Source: Azoarcus_F sp048158365 (GTDB lineage Bacteria > Pseudomonadota > Gammaproteobacteria > Burkholderiales > Rhodocyclaceae). From it: a stretch of 64,000 nucleotides of DNA. Position numbers and translations under genes: made by a program. The DNA lies in the NCBI GenBank assembly GCA_048158365.1, contig JBLLNL010000002.1. The stretch is one strand, 5' to 3'. This document shows positions 18,849-25,099 of the stretch, one piece after another. Positions within the stretch are counted from its first letter, which is position 1, and each line of letters begins with the position of its first letter. The notes below the pieces were generated by a model. The model was not told where the DNA came from. It did not search any database and saw only the letters and a list, made by a program, of their open reading frames with translations.

Positions 18849-19403
18849 ATGCTCAGGGCGATCCTGTTCAGTCTGGCCGCGCTGGTGATGGTCGCCGTGT
18901 TTGCGCGCAGCTGCGGGCTCACGCCGGAGCAGATCGAGTCGCGGGTGCTGCTGGCCGATCTGAATGCGGAGGAAGGGGCGACCTACCGCAGTGCCAATCG
19001 TGCCCGGCCAGGTGTGATCGAGTTGCCGGACGGGCTGCAGGTCGAGTTCCGGACAGTCGGCGAAGGTCCGACTCCTGCCGCCGAGGACTGGGTCGAGGTG
19101 CATTATCGGGGCGCCCATATCGACGGGCGGGTGTTCGAGGATACCTTCCGCCGTGGCGACCCGGCGATCGTACCGATCGCGAAGACGATCGCGGGATGGC
19201 AGCGGGCGCTGGTCGGCATGCCGGTCGGTTCGTACGTCCGGCTCGTGATCCCGCCGCAACTCGCATACGGCGTGGTCGGCGGCGGACCGGTCGGGCCGGA
19301 GGAAACGCTGGTGTTCGAGCTCGAACTGCGCGCGATCGTCGAAGCGCCGAAAGCCGAGGAGCGCGACGCACTGCAGCAACGGGTGCCCGGACTCGGCGGC
19401 TGA
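18849..19403 (+). CDS. Membrane-anchored FKBP-type peptidyl-prolyl isomerase
   Basis: The 184-residue protein has an N-terminal hydrophobic segment (AILFSLAALVMVAVFARSCG) that acts as a signal anchor. The Cys does not sit in a convincing lipobox. A linker is followed by an FKBP domain: VEVHYRGAHIDGRVFEDTF, IAGWQRALVGMPVGS, VIPPQLAYG, and LVFELELRAI. It should catalyse prolyl isomerisation in the periplasm. ATG 18849 is chosen because the longer frame runs back into the Sel1 gene with no conserved sequence. It follows the Sel1 gene by 22 bases, closing the pst operon, and is followed by a perfect 10-bp hairpin. Confidence 0.85.
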   Translation: MLRAILFSLAALVMVAVFARSCGLTPEQIESRVLLADLNAEEGATYRSANRARPGVIELPDGLQVEFRTVGEGPTPAAEDWVEVHYRGAHIDGRVFEDTFRRGDPAIVPIAKTIAGWQRALVGMPVGSYVRLVIPPQLAYGVVGGGPVGPEETLVFELELRAIVEAPKAEERDALQQRVPGLGG

Positions 19404-19423
19404 CGACGACAGCGGATCTGCCT

Positions 19424-19448
19424 CGGGCCGGCATGCAGTGCCGGCCCG
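19424..19448. terminator. Perfect 10-bp GC hairpin between convergent genes
   Basis: CGGGCCGGCA (19424-19433) pairs with TGCCGGCCCG (19439-19448) around TGCAG. It lies between the FKBP gene (plus) and the 130-aa gene (minus), the position of a bidirectional terminator, but no T-run follows on either strand, so intrinsic termination would be weak. Confidence 0.55.
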
Positions 19449-19475
19449 ACAGAAGACGGACGATGCGGGCGTCGA

Positions 19476-19868
19476 TCAAGCCTTGCCCAGCGAACCCTCC
19501 TGCTCGGCCTCGACCAGCATCGCAGCCAGCGAGTCCAGACCTTCCTTTTCGGCTGCCTCCGAGATTTCCTCGAGCGACGCGCCCGCGTCGATCAGCTTCG
19601 CGGTTTCGGAGTCCTTGGGCAGTTGCAGGCGAAACTCATGCAGACGAGCGTCGATCACGCTGCTGACGCTCTGGTCCTGGCCGGTTTCTGCATCCAGACC
19701 CTGCTCACAGGCCTCGAACAACGCGCCGGCGAGCGCGTGCAGACCTTCCTCGGTGGCCAGCGTCGAGATCTCCTCAGGCGTGGCACCCCGGTCGATTGCG
19801 ACCGCAGTCTTGCTGCTTGCCGGGATGTTGCTGCGAAAGGATGCGAGGATGTTGGCGATGACGTCCAT
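19476..19868 (-). CDS. Unrecognised 130-aa protein made of two tandem homologous helical repeats
   Basis: I do not recognise a named family with confidence. The protein is an internal duplication: residues 3-57 and 71-125 align without gaps at a 68-residue period, for example TAVAIDRGATPEEIS against TAKLIDAGASLEEIS, and EEGLHALAGALFEA against KEGLDSLAAMLVEA. It is acidic, helical, and has no signal peptide or membrane segment. The ATG is preceded by GGAG at five bases, supporting expression. It stands alone, convergent with the FKBP gene and divergent from arsR. A distant resemblance to Nif11-type helical domains (a '..G.s.eEi...A...G' rhythm) is possible but weak. Confidence 0.7.
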   Translation of the reverse strand: MDVIANILASFRSNIPASSKTAVAIDRGATPEEISTLATEEGLHALAGALFEACEQGLDAETGQDQSVSSVIDARLHEFRLQLPKDSETAKLIDAGASLEEISEAAEKEGLDSLAAMLVEAEQEGSLGKA

Positions 19869-20038
19869 GTTGTCTCCAGTGAAATAATGGTTATTGCCTT
19901 TTCAGTGTAGTGCAACGCTGACAAAGCAGAAGCCCGATGCCGCGGTTCGACGACAGCCATTACGCATCAGCTCGGGCGAGGTCAAGGACGGGCATGCCGC
20001 GCGCGGTGCCGGACCGGTTCACGTCGTCTGAAGGTCGG

Positions 20039-20072
20039 TTGCACGCGACGATATATCTGATAATCCATATAT
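20039..20072 (+). promoter_or_regulatory. AT-rich dyad upstream of arsR, putative ArsR operator/promoter
   Basis: Two ATATAT blocks (20051-20056 and 20067-20072) flank CTGATAATCC, giving an AT-rich dyad of the kind bound by ArsR/SmtB repressors. TTGCAC at 20039 and TAATCC/GATAAT around 20059-20066 could be promoter elements, though the spacing is not ideal. It lies 17 bases before the preferred arsR start and would autoregulate arsR-acr3. Confidence 0.45.
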
Positions 20073-20088
20073 GCTAGGCTCTCCAGTC

Positions 20089-20436
20089 ATGAGCCCCGAT
20101 TCGCTGTTTCGATTGCTGTCCGATCCCACCCGTTTGCGCTGCGTCGTATTGCTGCGCATGGAGCAGTCGCTGTGCGTCTGCGAACTCACCCACGCGCTCG
20201 AACTCTCTCAGCCGAAGATTTCACGCCATCTGGCCATGCTGCGTGAGGGCGGAGTGGTGATGGACGAGCGCCGGGGGCAGTGGGTTCATTATCGGCTGGC
20301 CGGGGATCTTCCCGACTGGGGCCGGGCGATCGTCGACGCTGCGGTCGAAGCCCAGTGTCAATCGGGTCAGATCAGGCGGGACAGCGCGCGGCTGAAAGCC
20401 ATGGTCGGGCGACCTTCGCCGCATTTTTGTGCGTGA
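20089..20436 (+). CDS. arsR: ArsR/SmtB-family arsenic-responsive repressor
   Basis: The 115-residue winged-helix protein begins SPDSLFRLLSDPTRLR, has the metal-site pair Cys29 and Cys31 (SLCVCELTHAL), the recognition helix LSQPKISRHLAMLR, and the wing DERRGQWVHYRL. Arsenite binding to the cysteines is known to release such repressors from DNA. An ATG at 20071 is in frame but lies within the AT-rich dyad, so ATG 20089 is preferred. The adjacent downstream arsenite exporter confirms the arsenic assignment. Confidence 0.92.
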   Translation: MSPDSLFRLLSDPTRLRCVVLLRMEQSLCVCELTHALELSQPKISRHLAMLREGGVVMDERRGQWVHYRLAGDLPDWGRAIVDAAVEAQCQSGQIRRDSARLKAMVGRPSPHFCA

Positions 20437-20469
20437 CGATCACTGATTGTTGGAATAACGGGTGCATCG

Positions 20470-21549
20470 ATGACTGACAAAGACAAGGAGCCCGTCGAAG
20501 GCGGCGGGTTGGGATTCTTCGAACGCTATCTGACCGTATGGGTGGCACTGTGCATCGTGGCCGGGGTGGCTCTCGGGCAGTTGCTGCCGGCGGTGCCGGA
20601 CGCGCTGTCGAAGATGGAATACGCGCAGGTCTCGCTGCCGGTCGCGGTGCTCATCTGGGCCATGATCTTTCCGATGATGGTGCAGATCGACTTCGCCGCG
20701 ATCCTCGGTGTGGGGCGCCAGCCCAAGGGGCTGGTCATCACGACGTCGGTGAACTGGCTGATCAAGCCCTTCACGATGTTCGCGATCTCATGGTTCTTCC
20801 TGATCGTGGTGTTCCAGCCCTTCATTCCGGAAGACCTTGCGCGCGAGTATCTGGCCGGTGCGATCCTGCTCGGTGCGGCGCCATGCACCGCGATGGTGTT
20901 CGTGTGGAGTTACCTGACCCGCGGAGACGCGGCCTATACGCTGGTGCAGGTGGCGGTGAACGACCTGATCATGCTGTTCGCGTTCGCGCCGATCGTCGTG
21001 TTCCTGCTCGGCGTGTCGAACATCGTCGTGCCGTGGGATACGGTGGCGCTTTCGGTGCTGCTGTATATCGTGATCCCGCTGTCGGCCGGTTACGCGACGC
21101 GGATCATGCTGATTCGCAAGCACGGCATCGAGTGGTTCGACAACGTGTTCCTGCGCAGGATCGGCCCGGTGACGCCGGCTGCGTTGCTTGTCACGCTGGT
21201 ACTGCTGTTCGCGTTCCAGGGCGAGGTGATCCTGAACAATCCGCTGCACATCCTGCTGATCGCGATCCCGCTGACGCTGCAGACCTTCCTGATTTTCTTC
21301 ATCGCGTACGGCTGGGCGAAGGCGTGGAAGGTTCCGCACAATGTCGCGGCGCCGGGTGCGATGATCGGGGCGAGCAATTTCTTCGAGCTGGCGGTGGCTG
21401 CGGCGATCGCACTGTTCGGCCTGCAGTCCGGCGCGGCGCTTGCGACCGTGGTGGGAGTGCTGGTGGAGGTGCCGGTCATGCTGGCGCTGGTGCGCATCGC
21501 CAACCGGACCCGTGATCGATTTCCGGCCGCGGTGCCTGCACGCGCATGA
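20470..21549 (+). CDS. arsB: Arsenite efflux permease of the ACR3 family
   Basis: The 359-residue membrane protein has about ten hydrophobic segments. The ACR3 hallmarks are ERYLTVWVALCIVAGVALG at the start, the conserved cysteine in LLGAAPCTAMVFVWS (Cys139), VAVNDLIMLFAFAPI, and GASNFFELAVAAAIALFG near the end. It exports arsenite (and sometimes antimonite) using the proton gradient. It follows arsR by 33 bases. Its stop codon overlaps the ATG of the next small gene (ATGA), so the two are translationally coupled. The symbol acr3 is also used; it is unrelated in sequence to the E. coli ArsB type. Confidence 0.93.
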   Translation: MTDKDKEPVEGGGLGFFERYLTVWVALCIVAGVALGQLLPAVPDALSKMEYAQVSLPVAVLIWAMIFPMMVQIDFAAILGVGRQPKGLVITTSVNWLIKPFTMFAISWFFLIVVFQPFIPEDLAREYLAGAILLGAAPCTAMVFVWSYLTRGDAAYTLVQVAVNDLIMLFAFAPIVVFLLGVSNIVVPWDTVALSVLLYIVIPLSAGYATRIMLIRKHGIEWFDNVFLRRIGPVTPAALLVTLVLLFAFQGEVILNNPLHILLIAIPLTLQTFLIFFIAYGWAKAWKVPHNVAAPGAMIGASNFFELAVAAAIALFGLQSGAALATVVGVLVEVPVMLALVRIANRTRDRFPAAVPARA

Positions 21550-21836
21550 GTGCGATCGCCATCGATCCGTCGACGTCATCGTGGGTCGCACTGCACGGCG
21601 GTGACCTGACGGTGCGCTGTACCCTGAAGCATGGCTGTTGTGGCGGATCGGCGCGCGTGCCGGTTGCGGAGCTGGGCGCTCCACGCGATCCATCGGAATA
21701 CTCGATATCGATGGTGGAAGGTATTCGCATCCATGTCGAGCGTTCGCTGCGGGAGGTCGGGTTGAGCGTGGGGCTGGATGGGTTCGGGCGCTGGAAGAGA
21801 CTGGTGGTCGAGGGCCCGGTGCTTCCGCCGGAGTGA
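21546..21836 (+). CDS. Small CC-motif protein, resembling the HesB-like CC/Se (seleno)protein family, in the ars operon
   Basis: The 96-residue cytosolic protein starts inside the ACR3 stop (ATGA). It has Cys25 and the vicinal pair Cys31-Cys32 followed by two Gly (LKHGCCGGSA). The overall pattern (WVALHGGDLTVRC..., VEGIRIHVERSL, GLDGFGRWKRLVVEG) resembles, from memory, the CC/Se-motif family distantly related to IscA/HesB, whose members carry Cys-Cys or Sec-Cys. Vicinal thiols bind As(III) well, so a role as arsenite chaperone, sensor or reductase is plausible, but this is inference. All cysteine positions are TGC/TGT codons, so this copy is not a selenoprotein. Confidence 0.65.
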   Translation: MSAIAIDPSTSSWVALHGGDLTVRCTLKHGCCGGSARVPVAELGAPRDPSEYSISMVEGIRIHVERSLREVGLSVGLDGFGRWKRLVVEGPVLPPE

Positions 21837-21870
21837 GTCAATGCCGATGTCGGAGGACGAGGAGAAGCGC

Positions 21871-22004
21871 ATGCAGGGATTCAGACACATCGTCGTGGCG
21901 GTCGACTTTTCGCCCGGCTGACATGCGTTCCTTTGCTGCTCATCCCGGTGCAGGCCAAGCTGCCCGTTTCCGGGCGCCTGTCCCGCGTGGTGCTGGGTTC
22001 GGTT
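21871..22004 (+). pseudogene. Probable remnant of a universal stress protein (UspA) gene
   Basis: After a good ribosome-binding site (AGGAGAAGCGC), ATG 21871 opens MQGFRHIVVAVDFSPG, the standard UspA N-terminus, and then meets TGA at 21919. About 60 bases further on, in another frame (21978-22004), LSRVVLGSV resembles the UspA ATP-binding C-terminal motif. The roughly 100 residues expected in between are missing. I read this as an internally deleted, frameshifted pseudogene. The C-terminal match is short and could be chance. Confidence 0.45.
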
Positions 22005-22150
22005 TGTTCGGATGCGGCACAGGCTGCGGAGCGGTTTTTCCTGAATCTGCTCGAGCAGGGGGCCGAGGCGGTATGCTGGCGCGCGAACGTCCCGGTGGGC
22101 GCTGATCCCGGCCACTCAGGGCCTTTAGTGAACCGGCCCGTCAGGATGTT

Positions 22151-22179
22151 TTGCCGGCAGCCGGCCGGCCGGCTATAAT
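22151..22179 (+). promoter_or_regulatory. Sigma70-type promoter of tpiA
   Basis: TTGCCG (22151-22156) and a perfect TATAAT (22174-22179) are separated by 17 bases; the spacer is the GC repeat AGCCGGCCGGCCGGC. Transcription would start near 22186, about 18 bases before the tpiA ATG. Confidence 0.75.
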
Positions 22180-22203
22180 TCACGGCTTTTCCGAGGCGCG
22201 CAC

Positions 22204-22965
22204 ATGAAAGGCTCGCTTGTCGTCGGCAACTGGAAGATGAATGGTCGCGCATCGTTTGCGCGCGAGCTTCTTGCGGCGGTGCGAGACGGTGCGCCTGGCG
22301 GTGTTCGCTGTGCGATCTGTGTGCCTTATCCCTATCTGCCGTTGGCGGCTGGGGTGCTGCAGGGATCGACGGTGAGTGTCGGTGCGCAGAATGTCAGCGC
22401 ATATCAGGACGGTGCGTACACCGGGGAGGTCAGCGTCGGCATGCTGGCCGACGTCGGATGCCGGTATGTCATCGTCGGTCATTCCGAACGCAGAAGCCTG
22501 TGCGGCGAGACCGACGGTCTCGTGGCGGACAAGGCCGAGGTCGTGCGTGCGGCCGGCATGACGCCGATCATCTGCATCGGCGAGACGCTGGCCGAGCGGG
22601 ATGGGGGGCGGGTCGAGGCAGTGCTGGGTCGGCAGCTCGATGCGATCGCTGCGTGCCTAGATGCGACCGCGCTGTCCGATGTGGTGATCGCCTACGAGCC
22701 GGTATGGGCGATCGGAACCGGCCGCAGCGCATCGCCGGAGCAGGTGCAGGCGGTGCTGGCGTGGGTGCGGAGCTGGCTCGCGGAGCGGGTCGCCGATGCG
22801 GCGGGCGTCGCGATTCTTTATGGCGGCAGCGTCAAGGCAGACAATGCTGCGGAGTTGTTCGCGCTCCCGGATTGCGATGGTGGCTTGATCGGTGGGGCAT
22901 CACTGGTCGAAGACGAGTTTCTGGCGATTTGTCGGGCAGGCGCCGGCAGGTCGAGCATGATTTGA
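22204..22965 (+). CDS. tpiA: Triosephosphate isomerase
   Basis: The 253-residue TIM-barrel enzyme interconverts dihydroxyacetone phosphate and glyceraldehyde-3-phosphate. It has the substrate-binding Lys in GNWKMN, the electrophile His in YVIVGHSERR, the catalytic Glu with mobile loop in AYEPVWAIGTGRSAS, and the phosphate-binding ILYGGSVKADN and GGLIGGASL. It is followed by secG after 20 bases, the tpiA-secG-tRNA-Leu order known in several gammaproteobacteria. A good sigma70 promoter lies directly upstream. Confidence 0.97.
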   Translation: MKGSLVVGNWKMNGRASFARELLAAVRDGAPGGVRCAICVPYPYLPLAAGVLQGSTVSVGAQNVSAYQDGAYTGEVSVGMLADVGCRYVIVGHSERRSLCGETDGLVADKAEVVRAAGMTPIICIGETLAERDGGRVEAVLGRQLDAIAACLDATALSDVVIAYEPVWAIGTGRSASPEQVQAVLAWVRSWLAERVADAAGVAILYGGSVKADNAAELFALPDCDGGLIGGASLVEDEFLAICRAGAGRSSMI

Positions 22966-22985
22966 CGACGGAGTGACAGGACCAG

Positions 22986-23366
22986 ATGGGTAGCTACGTA
23001 TTTTCGATTGTGCTGACGGTACACGTGATCGTCGGCCTGAGTGTGATCGGTCTCGTGCTGATGCAGCATGGCAAGGGTGCGGACGCGGGCGCGGCCTTCG
23101 GTGGTGGCGGAGGCGGAGGCGGGGGGGCCGGCAGTATCTTCGGTTCATCCGGTTCGGCCAACTTTCTGAGCCGCGCCACCGCGATGCTCGCGACGGTGTT
23201 CTTCCTGACCAGCCTCGGGCTGGCCTATCTTGCAAGCACCGTGACCGCGCCGCCGGCGAGTATCATGGAAAGCGTGTCGCCCGTGCCTGCGCCGTCCGGG
23301 GCTGAGGCGATCCCGACGGCTCCGGCCGAAGGGGGTGATTCGCGCGCCGGATCCATCCCCCGGTAA
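22986..23366 (+). CDS. secG: Preprotein translocase subunit SecG
   Basis: The 126-residue protein has two membrane helices (about 5-25 and 57-78) separated by the SecG loop VLMQHGKGADAGAAFGGG, which here includes a run of about ten glycines, then GSIFGSSGSANFLSRATA. It stimulates SecYEG-driven protein export. The C-terminal tail (about 85-126) is Pro/Ala/Ser-rich and presumably disordered in the cytoplasm or periplasm. It is cotranscribed with tpiA and followed by tRNA-Leu. Confidence 0.93.
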   Translation: MGSYVFSIVLTVHVIVGLSVIGLVLMQHGKGADAGAAFGGGGGGGGGAGSIFGSSGSANFLSRATAMLATVFFLTSLGLAYLASTVTAPPASIMESVSPVPAPSGAEAIPTAPAEGGDSRAGSIPR

Positions 23367-23388
23367 GCCGAAATGCATTTGGGCGGGA

Positions 23389-23417
23389 TTTGCGCACTGC
23401 GCAAAAGTACGTATAAT
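23389..23417 (+). promoter_or_regulatory. Promoter of tRNA-Leu overlapped by an 8-bp palindrome
   Basis: TTGCGC (23390-23395) and a perfect TATAAT (23412-23417) with a 16-base spacer form a sigma70-type promoter, with initiation near 23424. The -35 region is part of the palindrome TTTGCGCA-C-TGCGCAAA (23389-23405), which could be an operator or a hairpin ending secG transcription. Confidence 0.7.
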
Positions 23418-23438
23418 CCCGCATCTGTAACAAGCTGT

Positions 23439-23523
23439 GCCGACGTGGTGAAATTGGTAGACACGCCATCTTGAGGGGGTGGTGGCTTAGGCCGTGTGAG
23501 TTCGAGTCTCACCGTCGGCACCA
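23439..23523 (+). tRNA. tRNA-Leu, anticodon GAG, CCA encoded
   Basis: The acceptor strands GCCGACG (23439-23445) and CGTCGGC (23513-23519) pair perfectly, followed by discriminator A and encoded CCA. The anticodon arm is CCATC-TTGAGGG-GGTGG with anticodon GAG. A class II variable arm (GGTGGCTTAGGCC region) and the T arm GTGAGTTCGAGTCTCAC are present. The length is 85 bases. It reads CUC/CUU leucine codons. The location between secG and nuoA is conserved in some gammaproteobacteria. Confidence 0.97.
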
Positions 23524-23569
23524 AAAAACAAAGATCGCCCGCCTGTGCGGACGACGTCATGTTGCAAAG

Positions 23570-23589
23570 CACAAAAATCGTGTTTTGTG
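23570..23589. repeat. AT-rich inverted repeat upstream of nuoA
   Basis: CACAAAA (23570-23576) and TTTTGTG (23583-23589) form a 7-bp dyad with a 6-base gap, 37 bases before the nuoA start. It may be an operator or a weak hairpin in the nuo leader. No clear nuo promoter is visible, so the operon may be partly read from the tRNA promoter. Confidence 0.35.
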
Positions 23590-23626
23590 ATGTGGATAAA
23601 AAATCGATCTGACACGGGGTAGCGCG

Positions 23627-24001
23627 ATGCTGGGAAGTTATTTTCCTGTTCTGATGTTCATCCTCGTGGGGCTCGGCTTCGGTTTCGTGCCGCTGATCCT
23701 GGGTCGCCTCCTTGCGCCCCATCGCCCCGACGGCGAAAAGCTCTCTCCTTACGAGTGTGGTTTCGAGGCGTTCGAAGACGCCCGCATGAAGTTCGACGTG
23801 CGCTACTACCTCATCGCCATTCTGTTCATACTGTTCGATCTGGAGATCGCCTTTCTGTTTCCATGGGCGACCGTGTTTCAGGAGTTCATCGCGGCCGGCG
23901 AAGTGGCATGGTTCGTGTTCGGTTCGGTCATGGTGTTTCTGGCCGTGCTGGTCATCGGCTACATCGTCGAGTGGAAGAACGGCGCACTCGACTGGGAGTA
24001 A
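23627..24001 (+). CDS. nuoA: NADH-quinone oxidoreductase subunit A
   Basis: The 124-residue subunit of the complex I membrane arm has three membrane helices (about 8-32, 64-86, 93-115) and the conserved cytoplasmic loop with PYECGFEAFEDARMKFDVRY. It is the first gene of a complete nuoA-N set, all in the same direction with short gaps or overlaps. nuoA precedes nuoB by 3 bases. Confidence 0.97.
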   Translation: MLGSYFPVLMFILVGLGFGFVPLILGRLLAPHRPDGEKLSPYECGFEAFEDARMKFDVRYYLIAILFILFDLEIAFLFPWATVFQEFIAAGEVAWFVFGSVMVFLAVLVIGYIVEWKNGALDWE

Positions 24002-24004
24002 GGT

Positions 24005-24481
24005 ATGAGCATTGAAGGGGTGTTTCGCGAAGGGTTCGTCACCACTTCGCTTGATGCGGTCATCAACTGGACCCGCACTGGGTCCCTGTGGCCGATGACC
24101 TTCGGTCTGGCCTGTTGTGCGGTCGAGATGATCCATGCGGGCTGCTCCCGGTACGATCTCGACCGCTTCGGGGTGGTGTTTCGCCCTAGTCCGCGCCAGT
24201 CCGACCTGATGATCGTCGCCGGCACGCTGTGCAACAAGATGGCGCCGGCACTGCGCAAGGTCTACGACCAGATGGCCGAGCCGCGCTGGGTGATCTCGAT
24301 GGGGTCCTGCGCCAATGGCGGGGGTTACTATCACTACTCCTATTCGGTGGTCCGCGGCTGCGACCGCATCGTGCCGGTCGATGTCTATGTACCCGGCTGT
24401 CCCCCGACGGCCGAAGCGCTGCTCTACGGCATCATCCAGCTGCAGAACAAGATCAAGCGCACCAACACCATCGCGCGCTGA
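24005..24481 (+). CDS. nuoB: NADH-quinone oxidoreductase subunit B (cluster N2)
   Basis: The 158-residue subunit carries the four ligands of 4Fe-4S cluster N2: the adjacent Cys37-Cys38 (FGLACCAVEM), Cys102 (SMGSCANGGG) and Cys132 (VPGCPPTAEALL). N2 passes electrons to ubiquinone at the interface with NuoD and NuoH. It follows nuoA by 3 bases. Confidence 0.98.
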   Translation: MSIEGVFREGFVTTSLDAVINWTRTGSLWPMTFGLACCAVEMIHAGCSRYDLDRFGVVFRPSPRQSDLMIVAGTLCNKMAPALRKVYDQMAEPRWVISMGSCANGGGYYHYSYSVVRGCDRIVPVDVYVPGCPPTAEALLYGIIQLQNKIKRTNTIAR

Positions 24482-24493
24482 CGGGGTCCATTC

Positions 24494-25099
24494 ATGAGTG
24501 CAAAGCTTGAACGTCTGGTCCAGTTGCTCCGGGAGCGCTTCGGAGACGACCTGCTGTCGGTCGTGACCGACCGGGGTGAAGTGACCATCGAGGTCGCGGC
24601 GGATCGCTACCTGTGGGTGGCGCAGACGCTGCGCGATCAGCCGGAGCTGGGGTTCGAGGAGCTGATGGACCTGTCGGGGCTGGACTATTCGACCTACAGC
24701 AACGGCGAACGCGGCGGGCTGCGCTTCGCCGTATCGGTTCATCTGCTGTCGATTACGCACAACTGGCGTCTGCGCCTGCGCACCTATGCGGTCGAGGAGG
24801 CCTTCCCGGTTCTCGATTCGCTGGTGTCGGTCTGGTCGAGCGCGAACTGGTTCGAACGTGAGGCGTTCGATCTGTACGGCATCATGTTCAGCGGCCATCC
24901 CGATCTGCGCCGCATCCTGACCGACTACGGGTTCGTCGGCCATCCGTTCCGCAAGGATTTTCCGATCTCAGGCTATGTCGAGATGCGTTACGACCCGGAG
25001 GCCGGTCGGGTGGTCTATCAGCCGGTCACCATCGAGCCGCGCGAGACCACGCCGCGCATCGTTCGCGAAGAGAACTACGGGGACGTCGGCCATGGCTGA
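24494..25099 (+). CDS. nuoC: NADH-quinone oxidoreductase subunit C
   Basis: The 201-residue 30-kDa subunit of the peripheral arm has the signature ERETFDLYGI-like EREAFDLYGIMFSGHPDLRRIL followed by GHPFRKDFPISGYVEMRYD. It is a separate protein here, not the NuoCD fusion found in E. coli. Its last eight bases overlap the start of nuoD. Confidence 0.97.
   Translation: MSAKLERLVQLLRERFGDDLLSVVTDRGEVTIEVAADRYLWVAQTLRDQPELGFEELMDLSGLDYSTYSNGERGGLRFAVSVHLLSITHNWRLRLRTYAVEEAFPVLDSLVSVWSSANWFEREAFDLYGIMFSGHPDLRRILTDYGFVGHPFRKDFPISGYVEMRYDPEAGRVVYQPVTIEPRETTPRIVREENYGDVGHG

Larger units (their letters stand above)
21837..22203 (+). other. Gene-poor stretch between the ars cassette and tpiA
   Basis: This stretch of 367 bases has no intact gene. 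It holds a short universal-stress-protein-like remnant (21871-22004) and, at its end, the tpiA promoter (22151-22179). The small open frames on both strands in between show no recognisable domain beyond that remnant. Confidence 0.5.

Noticed and set aside
21841..21960. Selenocysteine read-through at the TGA of the UspA-like remnant
   Set aside because: The codons after TGA do not continue a UspA sequence in frame and no SECIS-like hairpin is evident; a deletion explains the pattern better.
24975..25091. N-terminal extension of NuoD upstream of ATG 25092
   Set aside because: It lies wholly within nuoC, is not conserved in sequence type, and the family's MAEIRNYTINFGPQHP start is at 25092.
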